DNA from: Actinomadura sp. NAK00032
GTDB lineage: Bacteria; Actinomycetota; Actinomycetes; Streptosporangiales; Streptosporangiaceae
Direction of reading: 5' to 3'
NCBI RefSeq assembly: GCF_013364275.1
Contig: NZ_CP054932.1
Span: forward strand, 3,658,001 to 3,722,000
Length of the DNA: 64,000 bases
Below, piece after piece: positions 16,118-24,798 of the stretch. Position 1 is the first letter of the stretch. Each line of letters opens with the position of its first letter. The notes beneath the pieces were generated by a model that was not told the DNA's origin, ran no database searches, and was given only the letters and a program-made list of their open reading frames with translations. Made by a program: the position numbers and the translations under genes.

Positions 16118-17122
16118 GTGCGCATCTCCGTCGCCGACCTCGCCGCCGGCGCTGCCGACCTGCCGCTGCTCGCCCCCGACGGCTCCGTCCGCGACCCCCT
16201 CGTCACCGTGGACCTGGCCCCCGCCGATCCCGCGACCGCCGCGCGGGCGGCCCGGCGGGCGCGGGCCTGCGACCGCATCCTCGTCGGCCTCGGTACCGGA
16301 GATCCCGGACTCGTCCGCGCGCTGGACCTCACCCTCGGCGCCGGCGGCCGGGAGACCGTCGACGATCCGGCGGCGCGGCCGGACGCGCTGCACGACGCCG
16401 CCGCCCGCAACCCGCACGCGTCCCTGATCCTGCGGGACGTCCTGCGCACCACGGAGGGCATGGCGGCCGGCGCGGCGCTGGACGTCGAGTCCTATGCCTA
16501 CTCCACGCTCCTCGGCGGGCCGGAGTTCGCGCGGTGGCTGTCGGCCCGCGGCCCGCGCCCGCTCCCGCCCGACACCGGCGAGCCCGTCCTGGTGACGCGC
16601 GACGCCGGCCACCTGTCGATCACCCTCAACCGCCCGGAGCGCCGCAACGCCTTCGGCCGGCAACTGCGCGACGCCCTGGTGGACGCCCTCACCGTCGCCG
16701 CGGCCGACGACGAGATCACCCGCGTGACCCTGCGGGGCGCGGGCCCCGCGTTCTGCTCCGGCGGTGACCTGGCCGAGTTCGGCAGCGCCCCCGACCTGGC
16801 GACCGCCCACCTCGTGCGCACCCGGGGAGGCGCGGGCCGCCTCGTCCACCGCCTGGCCGACCGCGTCGAGGCCCGCCTGCACGGCCCCTGCGTCGGCGCG
16901 GGCATAGAGCTCCCCGCCTTCGCCGGCCGGATCACCGCCCACCCGGACACGACCTTCCGGCTGCCCGAGGTGTCGATGGGCCTCATCCCCGGTGCCGGCG
17001 GGACGGTGAGCATCCCGCGCCGCATCGGCCGCTGGCGCACCCTCTACATGGCCCTGACGGGAACGCCCGTCCCCGCCGCCACGGCACTGAACTGGAACCT
17101 GATCGACGCCGTCCAGCCCTGA
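16118..17122 (+). CDS. Enoyl-CoA hydratase/isomerase family protein
   Basis: A 334-residue crotonase-fold protein. The catalytic-type domain occupies about residues 155-334: NRPERRNAFG, an oxyanion-hole segment SGGDLAEFG, GPCVGAGIELPAFA and LPEVSMGLIPGAGGT. The first ~150 residues look like a degenerate crotonase half (VESYAYSTLLGGPEFARWL near residue ~140 resembles a crotonase C-terminal segment), so the protein may be a fused or duplicated crotonase. It is expected to act on an alpha,beta-unsaturated acyl-CoA in the pathway. GTG 16118 is the only start fitting the divergent CoA-transferase gene. Confidence 0.85.
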   Translation: MRISVADLAAGAADLPLLAPDGSVRDPLVTVDLAPADPATAARAARRARACDRILVGLGTGDPGLVRALDLTLGAGGRETVDDPAARPDALHDAAARNPHASLILRDVLRTTEGMAAGAALDVESYAYSTLLGGPEFARWLSARGPRPLPPDTGEPVLVTRDAGHLSITLNRPERRNAFGRQLRDALVDALTVAAADDEITRVTLRGAGPAFCSGGDLAEFGSAPDLATAHLVRTRGGAGRLVHRLADRVEARLHGPCVGAGIELPAFAGRITAHPDTTFRLPEVSMGLIPGAGGTVSIPRRIGRWRTLYMALTGTPVPAATALNWNLIDAVQP

Positions 17123-17139
17123 CGACGGGGCCTGCCGGG

Positions 17140-17691
17140 TCAGTCCTTGGGGGAGTCGGCGCCGGCGTAGACGAGGTGCACCACGCCGGTGCCCTCGAAG
17201 GTGGTGGAGGACACCAGCTTCAGGGGCACGGTCTCGCCGTCGGTGAAGAGCTTGTCGCCGTGCCCGACGACGATCGGGTGCAGGAGCAGGTGCAGCTCGT
17301 CGACCAGGCCCTGCCGGAGCATCCAGCGCACCAGGGCGGCGCTGCCCGTCGTGCCGAGCCGGGTGCCGGCCTTGAGCGCGGTGAGCTCCGCCGCGACGTC
17401 GCCGTTGATCAGCGAGGAGTTCTCCCAGGTCGCCTCGGTCAGCGTGTTGGACACGACGTACTTGCGGGCGCTGTTCATGGCCTTGGTCATCGGGTCCGCG
17501 GGGTCGGCGCCGGGCCAGTAGGAGGCGAACCCCTCGTAGGTCGTCCGGCCGAGGAGGGTCGCCTCGGCCTCGTTCATCAGCTCGCCGACCACGGCGCCCA
17601 TCTGGTCGTCGAAGTAGGGGAAGTGCCAGGTCTCCGGCGCCTCGATCACACCGTCGAGCGAGATGAAGAGGCTGGACTTGATGAAACCCAT
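17140..17691 (-). CDS. RibD C-terminal/DHFR-like reductase
   Basis: A 183-residue protein of the dihydrofolate-reductase-like RibD-C family (YwjB/YyaP group), probably an NADPH-dependent reductase of unknown substrate. Family features: SLFISLDGVIEAPE at the start, LLGRTTYEGFASYWPG in the middle, and a GSAALVRWMLRQGLVDELHL segment. ATG 17691 follows AAGGAG at six bases, better than the in-frame ATG 51 bases upstream. It ends 17 bases from the convergent crotonase gene and has no obvious functional partner. Confidence 0.88.
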   Translation of the reverse strand: MGFIKSSLFISLDGVIEAPETWHFPYFDDQMGAVVGELMNEAEATLLGRTTYEGFASYWPGADPADPMTKAMNSARKYVVSNTLTEATWENSSLINGDVAAELTALKAGTRLGTTGSAALVRWMLRQGLVDELHLLLHPIVVGHGDKLFTDGETVPLKLVSSTTFEGTGVVHLVYAGADSPKD

Positions 17692-17835
17692 CGAATGCTC
17701 CTTGATCGCGTCCGGTCCCGGTCCCTGGAGGGGGACCGTCACCCAGAGGTCGAACGGCGGTCCGGCGGATCGACACGGCGCCGAACTTTTTTGGATCGCC
17801 GCCCGGAACCGGGCGCGGGAGGAGCCTTCAGACGT

Positions 17836-18846
17836 TCACCGGAGCGGCTCGAAGGCGCTGAGCAGCAGCGCCTTGACCGCCGGCACGCGGTTGGCGGCCT
17901 GCTGGGCGACGGCGGACTGCGCCGATCTGTAGACCCCCTCGGTGACCTCGGCGCCGGTGAGCCCGAACTGCCGGTAGAGGCGCCGGCCGATCGCGGACTC
18001 GGCGTCGTGGACCGCCGGCAGGCCGTGCATGAACCGCGCGTCCGGCCGGCCGGTGGCCCGCAGGAGCTGGCCGGTGACGCGGTAGGGGACGAGCGCCTGC
18101 ACGCGGGCGAGCAGGCTGTGGAACGGCAGGTCGGTCGTGACCCACGCGGCGGTGTGGACGAAGCCCGCCCCGGCGACGGCGTCGCGGGCGTCCTTGGTGA
18201 TGAGGACGCGGGCGCCGCTGCGGCGCGCGAGGTCGTGGACGCGGCTGAGGACGCCGGCGGGCGGGCGCATGTGGGCGGGGGCCGCGATCCGCACGTCCAT
18301 GCCGAGGCTCGCGCCGGTGGTGAGCAGGGACGCGGCGATGGGGGCGCGGCCGTCGCCGGTGAAGCAGTAGGCGATGTCGGCGAGGTCGCCGCCGTCCAGC
18401 TCCCGCATGGTGAGGATGTCGGCGACGGCCTGGACGGGGCGCCAGGAGTCGGTCCCGAGGTTCCAGACCGGCACGGTCGCCGCCCGCGCGAGCCGGACGA
18501 GGGCGGCGTGGTCGGTGCCGGCGTAGGCGATGCCGTCGAAGTCCCTGCTCAGCGCCCTGGCCGTGGCGGCGGGCGGCTTGCGGGCGTCCGCCGCGGACAA
18601 GACCGTGGTGCGGGCGCCCAGCTCCGCGGCGGCCGTCTCGACCGCGCGGCGGGCGCGGAGGGCGGGCCGGTCGAGCACCAGGGCGATGTCCTTGCCCCGC
18701 AGCGGTCCCGCCGCCGCCGGCCCGCCGGTCCCTCCGTCCTTCAGCCCGGCGGCGAGCGACAGCAGCCCCCGGACCTGGCCGCCGTCCAGATCGAGGTCGG
18801 TGAGCAGCGGCCCGGTGAGTCCGAGCTCGTGGAGTGAGGTGGTCAT
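17836..18846 (-). CDS. Ornithine/aspartate carbamoyltransferase paralogue, altered site
   Basis: A 336-residue carbamoyltransferase-fold protein. It aligns with ornithine carbamoyltransferases across the whole length (GKDIALVLDR, TDSWRPVQAVADILTM, GDGRAPIAAS, RFMHGLPAVHD), but the residues that bind carbamoyl phosphate are changed: STRTR is ALRAR (62-66), the HPxQ histidine is Arg (R136), and HCLP is HGLP (274-277). It therefore probably does not carry out the standard reaction. It may act on another substrate or be non-catalytic. GGAG lies five bases before ATG 18846. No arginine-biosynthesis genes are adjacent. Confidence 0.8.
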   Translation of the reverse strand: MTTSLHELGLTGPLLTDLDLDGGQVRGLLSLAAGLKDGGTGGPAAAGPLRGKDIALVLDRPALRARRAVETAAAELGARTTVLSAADARKPPAATARALSRDFDGIAYAGTDHAALVRLARAATVPVWNLGTDSWRPVQAVADILTMRELDGGDLADIAYCFTGDGRAPIAASLLTTGASLGMDVRIAAPAHMRPPAGVLSRVHDLARRSGARVLITKDARDAVAGAGFVHTAAWVTTDLPFHSLLARVQALVPYRVTGQLLRATGRPDARFMHGLPAVHDAESAIGRRLYRQFGLTGAEVTEGVYRSAQSAVAQQAANRVPAVKALLLSAFEPLR

Positions 18847-19014
18847 GCGGGCTCCTTCAAGACGTGCCTCAAGGCTTGTCCCGCAAGGGCTCGGACCGCG
18901 CCGGGGAAGACCCTGGTCGATGCACTGGTGCCCTGCGTGCGCCCGGGAGGGCCTGGGTATCGGCCAGGGACATCCCCAGGCGCGATCTCCCGGTGCGGCG
19001 AGCAGGCTGTGCGC

Positions 19015-19437
19015 ATGACTCCATACGCAGAGCTGCCCACTTCTCCGCCTTCGCTCGAACAGCCCGTTCCCCACGGGACACCGCGCCTGCCCGGTCCGCG
19101 TCCGGGCGTGACCGAGGCCCGGGACGGACTGCTGCGGGTCGTCACCGTCCGCAGCCCCCTGCTGCTTCGTCTGGAGGGCGAGGCCGACCTGTCCAACCGG
19201 GACCTGCTGAGTGCCGCCTTGCGCGCCATGACCGCTCCGGGCACCTCGGACCTGCACGTGGACCTGGGACGCCTCGCCTTCATCGACGTCGGCGGCCTGC
19301 TGCTCCTGCGGCGGGCCGAGCAGGCCCTGGCCCGCCAGGGAAGGCGCCTGCGGATGCACGGCGTTCCGCCCGTCGCCCGCAAGGCCATGCGCCTCCTCGA
19401 CTGGGAGACGCCTGCCGTGGAAGGGGCCACGCCGTGA
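19015..19437 (+). CDS. STAS-domain protein (anti-sigma antagonist-like)
   Basis: A 140-residue protein whose C-terminal ~100 residues form a STAS domain (PLLLRLEGEADLSNRDLLSAAL, LHVDLGRLAFIDVGGLLLL). STAS antagonists normally carry a phosphorylatable serine in a DSSG-like motif; here the site reads DVGG (91-94), so regulation by an anti-sigma kinase would have to work differently. It faces the carbamoyltransferase gene divergently and overlaps the small gene after it by 4 bases (GTGA). Confidence 0.8.
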   Translation: MTPYAELPTSPPSLEQPVPHGTPRLPGPRPGVTEARDGLLRVVTVRSPLLLRLEGEADLSNRDLLSAALRAMTAPGTSDLHVDLGRLAFIDVGGLLLLRRAEQALARQGRRLRMHGVPPVARKAMRLLDWETPAVEGATP

Positions 19438-19706
19438 TCTACACCGAGGTGCGCCCGCCCGCGAAGGACGCCGTGGAGGACGCCGCGAAGGACGCCGTGG
19501 AGGACGCCGCGATCACCGACCTGGCGCTCATGCTGACGCGCGCGGCGGCCCTGGCCGGGCAGCGCCCGGAGACGCTGGTGGCGCAGCTGTCGGACGCCGA
19601 CTTGGCCGCCCTGTACCGCTCCTGTGCGAAGCGGCTCCGCGGGACGCGCGGACCGGCGCTCCAGTGCCTGGTCAGCGCGAGCGGACGTGAGCCGCGCCGC
19701 CACTGA
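19434..19706 (+). CDS. Small helical protein coupled to STAS gene
   Basis: A 90-residue protein of no family I recognise. GTG 19434 overlaps the STAS stop codon, so expression is coupled. Residues ~10-26 are a duplicated acidic/basic segment (AKDAVEDA twice), encoded by a perfect 24-bp tandem repeat. The remainder is predicted helical (LALMLTRAAALAG, TLVAQLSDADLAALYRSCAK). It could be a partner of the STAS protein, but nothing in the sequence shows this. Confidence 0.6.
   Translation: MIYTEVRPPAKDAVEDAAKDAVEDAAITDLALMLTRAAALAGQRPETLVAQLSDADLAALYRSCAKRLRGTRGPALQCLVSASGREPRRH
19461..19508 (+). repeat. Perfect 24-bp tandem duplication
   Basis: Two identical 24-base units (19461-19484, 19485-19508), each encoding AKDAVEDA in frame. 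A recent in-frame slippage event; copy number may vary between strains. Confidence 0.9.
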
Positions 19707-19877
19707 ATGCCCGGCCATGGCGGCGGCGTGACCACGTGATGGGATGCCGCGCCTTTCCGTAATGAATTGGTGTGAATGCCGCTGCGGACACGGCAATTGC
19801 TGGAGCCCGCCGTGCGTCCGTGGTCATATGAGACCGGCAGGGGAGATCACTTCGAATTCGAGACGGAAGTGCCGAGT

Positions 19878-20948
19878 ATGAGACGTGGGATGCTTCGTGC
19901 CGTCGCGCTGACCGGCGTCGCCGCGGCCGCCGTGTCGGCCGGTCCCGCCCAGGCGGCCCCCCAGCGTCCGAGGTCGGTCCTGGTCGGGGAGTCGTTCACC
20001 GGCGCCGCCGCCGACTCGCGCTTCATCGGGTACGGGGCCGCCTGCCTGACCGGCGCGCGGCGCGGCGGCCACGTGGCGGAGGCCTCGAACCACCCGCTCG
20101 GCGGATGCCACCCGGATCCGGCCGGCCCCGTTCCGCCGGTCGACGCGGCGCCGCACGGCTACCTCCAGCTCACCGACGCCCATGTCGAGGAGACCGGCGC
20201 GGTGCTGTTCGATTCGCCGATTCCGGCGGACGACGGCGTGGAGGTGACCTTCGAGCAGTGGCAGTACGGGAATACCACGCGAATTCCGGCGGACGGAATC
20301 TCCTTCTTCCTCACTGACGGCGCCAAAAGGCTCACCACGCCCGGCGCTTTCGGGGGAAGTCTCGGCTATGCCCAGAAACTGCCGGACGGCAGCCCCGGCG
20401 GCCAGATCGTTCCCGGTGTCGAAGGCGGATACCTCGGAATCGGGCTCGACGTGCTGGGCGACTACTTCGGCGACGGCGAAGCGCGCGGGAACGGCTGCTC
20501 GCGGCGTTCCCCGGCCGGGACGAGGTTCCAGGCGCCCCCTCCCGGGCCCAACATCGTGACCGCGCGCGGTCCGGGGAACGGCACCGAGGGGTACTGCGTG
20601 CTCGCTGCCACGGCGGGCGAGAAGGAGAACGCCGGCCCGTGGCCGTCCGCGCTTCCGGGCCGGCTCCACGGCACGCTGAGCGGGATGCCCGCCCGCGTCA
20701 CGCCGACGCGGGCCGAAGCCCTGCTGGAACCCGTGAAACGGATCGTCCGCGTCGTGGTGCCGCCCGGGCCCGAACCGGAGGTGACGGTCGACATCGACTT
20801 CCGGGACGGCGAGGGCTTCCAGCGGGTGCTGAGTTTTCCCGCACCCGAGCCCGTCCCGAGCACCGTCAAGTTCGGCTTCGCCGCCTCGACGGGACCGCTC
20901 ACCGACGTGCACCTCATCCGGAGACTGACCGTGCGCTCCGTCCGCTGA
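19878..20948 (+). CDS. Secreted L-type lectin-like protein
   Basis: A 356-residue exported protein. The N-terminus has a Sec signal peptide (MRRGMLRAVALTG then a hydrophobic core, cleavage after AQA near residue 26). The mature part resembles legume-lectin/concanavalin-A-like domains of actinomycetes: DGISFFLTDG, GGSLGYAQ and GGYLGIGLDVLGDY correspond to the conserved strands of that fold. Several cysteines (ACLTG, GGCHPD, NGCSRR, YCVLA) could form disulfides. ATG 19878 is preferred because the signal peptide begins there; an upstream in-frame ATG adds 34 residues without sense. Probable glycan-binding extracellular or wall-associated role. Confidence 0.75.
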   Translation: MRRGMLRAVALTGVAAAAVSAGPAQAAPQRPRSVLVGESFTGAAADSRFIGYGAACLTGARRGGHVAEASNHPLGGCHPDPAGPVPPVDAAPHGYLQLTDAHVEETGAVLFDSPIPADDGVEVTFEQWQYGNTTRIPADGISFFLTDGAKRLTTPGAFGGSLGYAQKLPDGSPGGQIVPGVEGGYLGIGLDVLGDYFGDGEARGNGCSRRSPAGTRFQAPPPGPNIVTARGPGNGTEGYCVLAATAGEKENAGPWPSALPGRLHGTLSGMPARVTPTRAEALLEPVKRIVRVVVPPGPEPEVTVDIDFRDGEGFQRVLSFPAPEPVPSTVKFGFAASTGPLTDVHLIRRLTVRSVR

Positions 20949-20970
20949 CCTGACGCCGGCCTCCCGCCCA

Positions 20971-21663
20971 TCAGCGCCCGCCGCCCTCGCGTCCGGCCTC
21001 CGGCCCGGTGGAGATGCGATAGCCGACGCCCGGCACGGTGGCGATGGCCCAGGGTTCGCCGAGCCGTTTGCGCAGCGCCGAGACGGTGATGCGGACGGCG
21101 TTGGTGAACGGGTCGGCGTTCTCGTCCCACGCGCGTTCCAGCAGCTCCTCGGCGCTGACGACACCGCCCTCGGCGGCGATGAGGACTTCGAGCACCGCGA
21201 ACTGCTTCCTGGTCAGCGCGACGTAGCGGCCGTCCCGGTAGACCTCCCTGCGGAACGGGTCCAGGCGCAGGCCCGCGATCTCCCGGACAGGGGGCCGGCT
21301 GTGGGCCCGCCTGCGGTCCAGGGCCCGGAGCCTGAGCACCAGCTCGCGCAGCTCGAACGGCTTCGTGAGGTAGTCGTCGGCGCCGAGCCCGAACCCGGTG
21401 GCCTTGTCGTCGAGGCGGTCGGCCGCGGTGAGCATCATGATCGGCATGCCGGTCCCGGACGCGACGATGCGCTCGGCGATCTCGTCGCCGGACGGCCCGG
21501 GGATGTCGCGGTCGAGGACGGCGATGTCGTAGGCGTTGACGGTCAGCAGCTCCAGCGCGGTGTCGCCGTCCCCCGCGATGTCGGCCGCGATCGCCTCCAA
21601 GCGCAGGCCGTCGCGGATCGCCTCCGCCATGTAGGGCTCGTCCTCGACGATCAGCACGCGCAT
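20971..21663 (-). CDS. OmpR-family response regulator (orphan)
   Basis: A 230-residue two-domain regulator. The receiver domain has the acidic pocket EDE (residues ~7-9), the phospho-acceptor Asp in YDIAVLDRDIPG, the Thr in MLTAAD and the Lys in TKPF. The C-terminal winged helix includes LTRKQFAVLEVL and NAVRITVSALRKRLG plus VPGVGYR. Its first codon lies 132 bases from a divergent VanJ-like gene. No histidine kinase gene is adjacent, so the partner kinase is encoded elsewhere, or lost. Confidence 0.92.
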   Translation of the reverse strand: MRVLIVEDEPYMAEAIRDGLRLEAIAADIAGDGDTALELLTVNAYDIAVLDRDIPGPSGDEIAERIVASGTGMPIMMLTAADRLDDKATGFGLGADDYLTKPFELRELVLRLRALDRRRAHSRPPVREIAGLRLDPFRREVYRDGRYVALTRKQFAVLEVLIAAEGGVVSAEELLERAWDENADPFTNAVRITVSALRKRLGEPWAIATVPGVGYRISTGPEAGREGGGR

Positions 21664-21683
21664 GCACTCGATGCTACGAACAG

Positions 21684-21715
21684 CCGCATATCGTCGGCGT
21701 ATGTAAAACCGCATA
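21684..21715. promoter_or_regulatory. Direct repeat in divergent regulator/VanJ-like promoter
   Basis: CCGCATA occurs at 21684-21690 and 21709-21715, with a related inverted piece (GGCGTATG, 21696-21703) between them. OmpR-type regulators commonly bind direct repeats, so this is a candidate autoregulatory site. Spacing of 25 bases start-to-start is longer than usual. Confidence 0.35.
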
Positions 21716-21795
21716 CGCGCCGGCAACACCGCACCGCCTTGACTGGCGGCATGCATCGGAACCCGCCAGTGACCGGCGATGAGCGAGGCCAGACG

Positions 21796-22908
21796 ATGAC
21801 GCAGGTGGAGACGGCGGAGACGCCTGAGACGGCGGAGACCGGCCAGGGCGGCACCGGCGGCCCGGACACCGGCGGCACCGGCACCGGTTCTGGTGCCTGG
21901 CGCGAGGCCGTCCGCCGCGCGGTCCGCGCCGGCTCCCGGTCGGGACCGTGGAAGCGCGGCCTGATCCCGGCGGCGCTGGCCCTGCTCCTCGCCCTGTTCA
22001 TGCTGCTGCACGCGCAGATCCCGAACCGCGCCCTGCACCTCGGGAGCCTGGTGGACACCGTCCTCCCGTGGGTCGGCCTGTTCGTACCGGTGCTGCTCGT
22101 CGCCGCGCTCTGGCGCCGCTCCGCCACCGCGTCGGTCGCGCTGCTGCTGCCGGTCGCCGTGTGGCTGCACCTCTTCGGCGGGCTGCTCGGCGACAGGTCC
22201 CATCCTGGCGGCGACCTCACCGTGGCGAGCCACAACGTCGGCGCGGGCAACCCCGACCCGGCCGGCGCCGCCCGCGACCTGGCCGCCTCCGGTGCGGACG
22301 TCCTGGCGCTGCAGGAACTGACCTCCCAGGCCAAGGGGACGTACGAGCGCGAACTGGCGAAGGCGTACCCGTACCACACAGTGCGGGGCACGGTCGGGCT
22401 GTGGAGCAGGCTGCCCCTGTCGGACACCCGGCCGGTCGACATCAAGATGGACTACGGGCCGCTGGGGGAGACCAAGCCGACCGAAGTCACGATGACCTAC
22501 AACCGGGCGTTCCGCACCACGGTCACCACGGACCACGGGCCGCTGGCGGTGTACGTGGTCCACCTGGGGTCCGTACGGGTGAATCCCAGGGCGGGCTTCT
22601 GGACGACCCACCGGGACAGAGGCGTGCAGGCGCTCGGCGAGGCCCTCGCCTCGGAGAAGAACGAGCGGGTCGTGCTGCTCGGCGATATGAACGGCACCAT
22701 GGACGACCGCGCGTTCGACGCCATCACGTCGCGGATGCGCTCGGCCCAGGACGTGGCCGGGGACGGCTTCGGCTTCACCTGGCCGGCGCGGTTCCCGCTG
22801 GTCCGGATCGACCAGATCCTGGTCAGCGGCGTGACGCCGCGGAGCGCGTGGTCACTGCCGTCCACCGGCAGCGACCATCTGCCGGTGGCGGCCTCGATCA
22901 ACTGGTGA
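21796..22908 (+). CDS. VanJ-like membrane EEP-family phosphatase
   Basis: A 370-residue protein with a Gly/Thr-rich cytoplasmic N-terminus, three membrane helices (residues ~57-130) and a C-terminal endonuclease/exonuclease/phosphatase domain. Catalytic motifs: SHNVGAGN, LALQELT, LLGDMNGTMDD and GSDHLPV. This architecture matches VanJ, an actinobacterial protein that confers teicoplanin resistance and acts on lipid II-cycle pyrophosphates on the outer membrane face. ATG 21796 is chosen for the GAGG seven bases upstream; ATG 21751 is possible. The divergent OmpR-type regulator probably controls it (inference). Confidence 0.75.
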   Translation: MTQVETAETPETAETGQGGTGGPDTGGTGTGSGAWREAVRRAVRAGSRSGPWKRGLIPAALALLLALFMLLHAQIPNRALHLGSLVDTVLPWVGLFVPVLLVAALWRRSATASVALLLPVAVWLHLFGGLLGDRSHPGGDLTVASHNVGAGNPDPAGAARDLAASGADVLALQELTSQAKGTYERELAKAYPYHTVRGTVGLWSRLPLSDTRPVDIKMDYGPLGETKPTEVTMTYNRAFRTTVTTDHGPLAVYVVHLGSVRVNPRAGFWTTHRDRGVQALGEALASEKNERVVLLGDMNGTMDDRAFDAITSRMRSAQDVAGDGFGFTWPARFPLVRIDQILVSGVTPRSAWSLPSTGSDHLPVAASINW

Positions 22909-22950
22909 CACGACCACAGGCTGCTCGCCCGGCCGCGGCGAAGGCCCCGG

Positions 22951-23359
<409 letters not shown>

Positions 23360-23387
23360 GTCTCGCAGCGGAGAGAGAGGCAGGCCA

Positions 23388-24749
23388 GTGATCGAGATCG
23401 TTCCGATCGACACCCCCACGCTGGGGGACCGCAGCTACTTCGTCACCGACGGCGAGGTGGCGCTCGTGATCGACCCGCAGCGCGACATCGACCGGGTGCT
23501 CGCGCTGGCCGAGGCCCGGCGGGTCGCGGTCGTGGACGTCTTCGAGACCCACGTCCACAACGACTACGTGACCGGCGGTCTGGCGCTCGCCCGGGCGACG
23601 GGTGCCGCCTACCACCTGAACGCCGCCGACTCCGTGGCCTTCGAGCACGACGCGGTCGCCGACGGCGACGTGATCGAGGTCGGCACGCGGATGCGCGTGC
23701 GGGCCCTGGCGACTCCGGGCCACACCTACACGCACCTGGCCTACGTCCTGGAGGCCGAGGGCCGGGCGCCCGCGGTGTTCACCGGCGGGTCGCTGCTGTA
23801 CGGGTCCACCGGACGGCCGGACCTGCTCGGGCCGTCCCACACCCTCGACCTGGCGACCGCCCAGTACGGCTCGGCGCGGCGGCTGGCGCGCGAGCTTCCC
23901 GACGACGCCGAGATCTTCCCCACCCACGGTTTCGGCAGCTTCTGCTCGGCCACCCAGTCGCAGGGCGAGGCGTCGACGATCGGGCGGGAGAAGCGCACCA
24001 ACCCCGCGCTCACCCTGGGCGAGAGGCAGTACGTGGAGGGCCTGCTGGCCGGGCTGGACGCCTGGCCGGCCTACTACGCCCACATGGAGCCGGCCAACAC
24101 CGCCGGGCCGCAGGCACCCGACCTGTCGCAGCCGCGCCGCGCGGACGCCGCCGAGCTGCGCCGCCGCATCGAGGCGGGGGAGTGGGTCGTCGACCTGCGG
24201 ACCCGGACGGCGTTCGCGGCCGGGCACATGGCCGGAACGCTCAACTTCGGGCTGGACGGCGGTCTCGCGACCTACCTCGGCTGGCTCGTCCCGTGGGGCA
24301 CGCCGCTGACGCTGCTGGGCGAGACGCCGGAGGACGTGGCGGCGGCCCAGCGCGAACTGGTCCGGATCGGGATCGACCGCCCGGCCGCGTCCGCCACCGG
24401 CGGCCCCGGGCACTGGGCCGGCGCGGAGGACCTCGCCTCCTTCCCGAGGGCGTCGTTCGAGGAGCTGGCGGCCGTCCGGCACCACCGCCCGGTCGTGGTG
24501 CTGGACGTGCGCCGCGCCCTGGAGTGGGACGAGTCGCACATCGACGGCGCCGTCCACCTCCCGCTGCAGGACCTGCCGCGGCGCCTGGACGAGGTGCCGG
24601 GCGGCGAGGTGTGGGTGCACTGCGCGGGCGGCTACCGCGCCGCCATCGCCGCCTCGCTGCTGGCCGCCGCCGGACGGCGCGTGGTCGCCATCGACGACGA
24701 GTACGCCGCGAGCGCCCGCGCCGGCCTGCCGCTCATCGCCGCCGCCTGA
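23388..24749 (+). CDS. CstB-like persulfide dioxygenase-rhodanese fusion
   Basis: A 453-residue protein with an N-terminal metallo-beta-lactamase-fold persulfide dioxygenase (THVHND, H55/H57/D59), a middle pseudo-rhodanese domain (VVDLRTRTAFAAGHMAG; no catalytic Cys seen), and a C-terminal active rhodanese (VHCAGGYRA, C412). This three-domain order matches CstB of Staphylococcus aureus, which oxidises low-molecular-weight persulfides and produces thiosulfate. GTG 23388 is preferred (GAGAGAGG upstream). It heads an operon with a membrane rhodanese and a sulfur-oxoanion exporter under a CstR-like repressor. Confidence 0.9.
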   Translation: MIEIVPIDTPTLGDRSYFVTDGEVALVIDPQRDIDRVLALAEARRVAVVDVFETHVHNDYVTGGLALARATGAAYHLNAADSVAFEHDAVADGDVIEVGTRMRVRALATPGHTYTHLAYVLEAEGRAPAVFTGGSLLYGSTGRPDLLGPSHTLDLATAQYGSARRLARELPDDAEIFPTHGFGSFCSATQSQGEASTIGREKRTNPALTLGERQYVEGLLAGLDAWPAYYAHMEPANTAGPQAPDLSQPRRADAAELRRRIEAGEWVVDLRTRTAFAAGHMAGTLNFGLDGGLATYLGWLVPWGTPLTLLGETPEDVAAAQRELVRIGIDRPAASATGGPGHWAGAEDLASFPRASFEELAAVRHHRPVVVLDVRRALEWDESHIDGAVHLPLQDLPRRLDEVPGGEVWVHCAGGYRAAIAASLLAAAGRRVVAIDDEYAASARAGLPLIAAA

Positions 24750-24798
24750 CGATCACCGCTCCCGGGCCACCGGCCCCCTACGACGAAGGAAACCCGCC

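Noticed and set aside
19461..19508. 24-bp duplication as a mobile-element target-site duplication
   Set aside because: The two units are directly adjacent and in frame with nothing inserted between them; simple slippage explains it.
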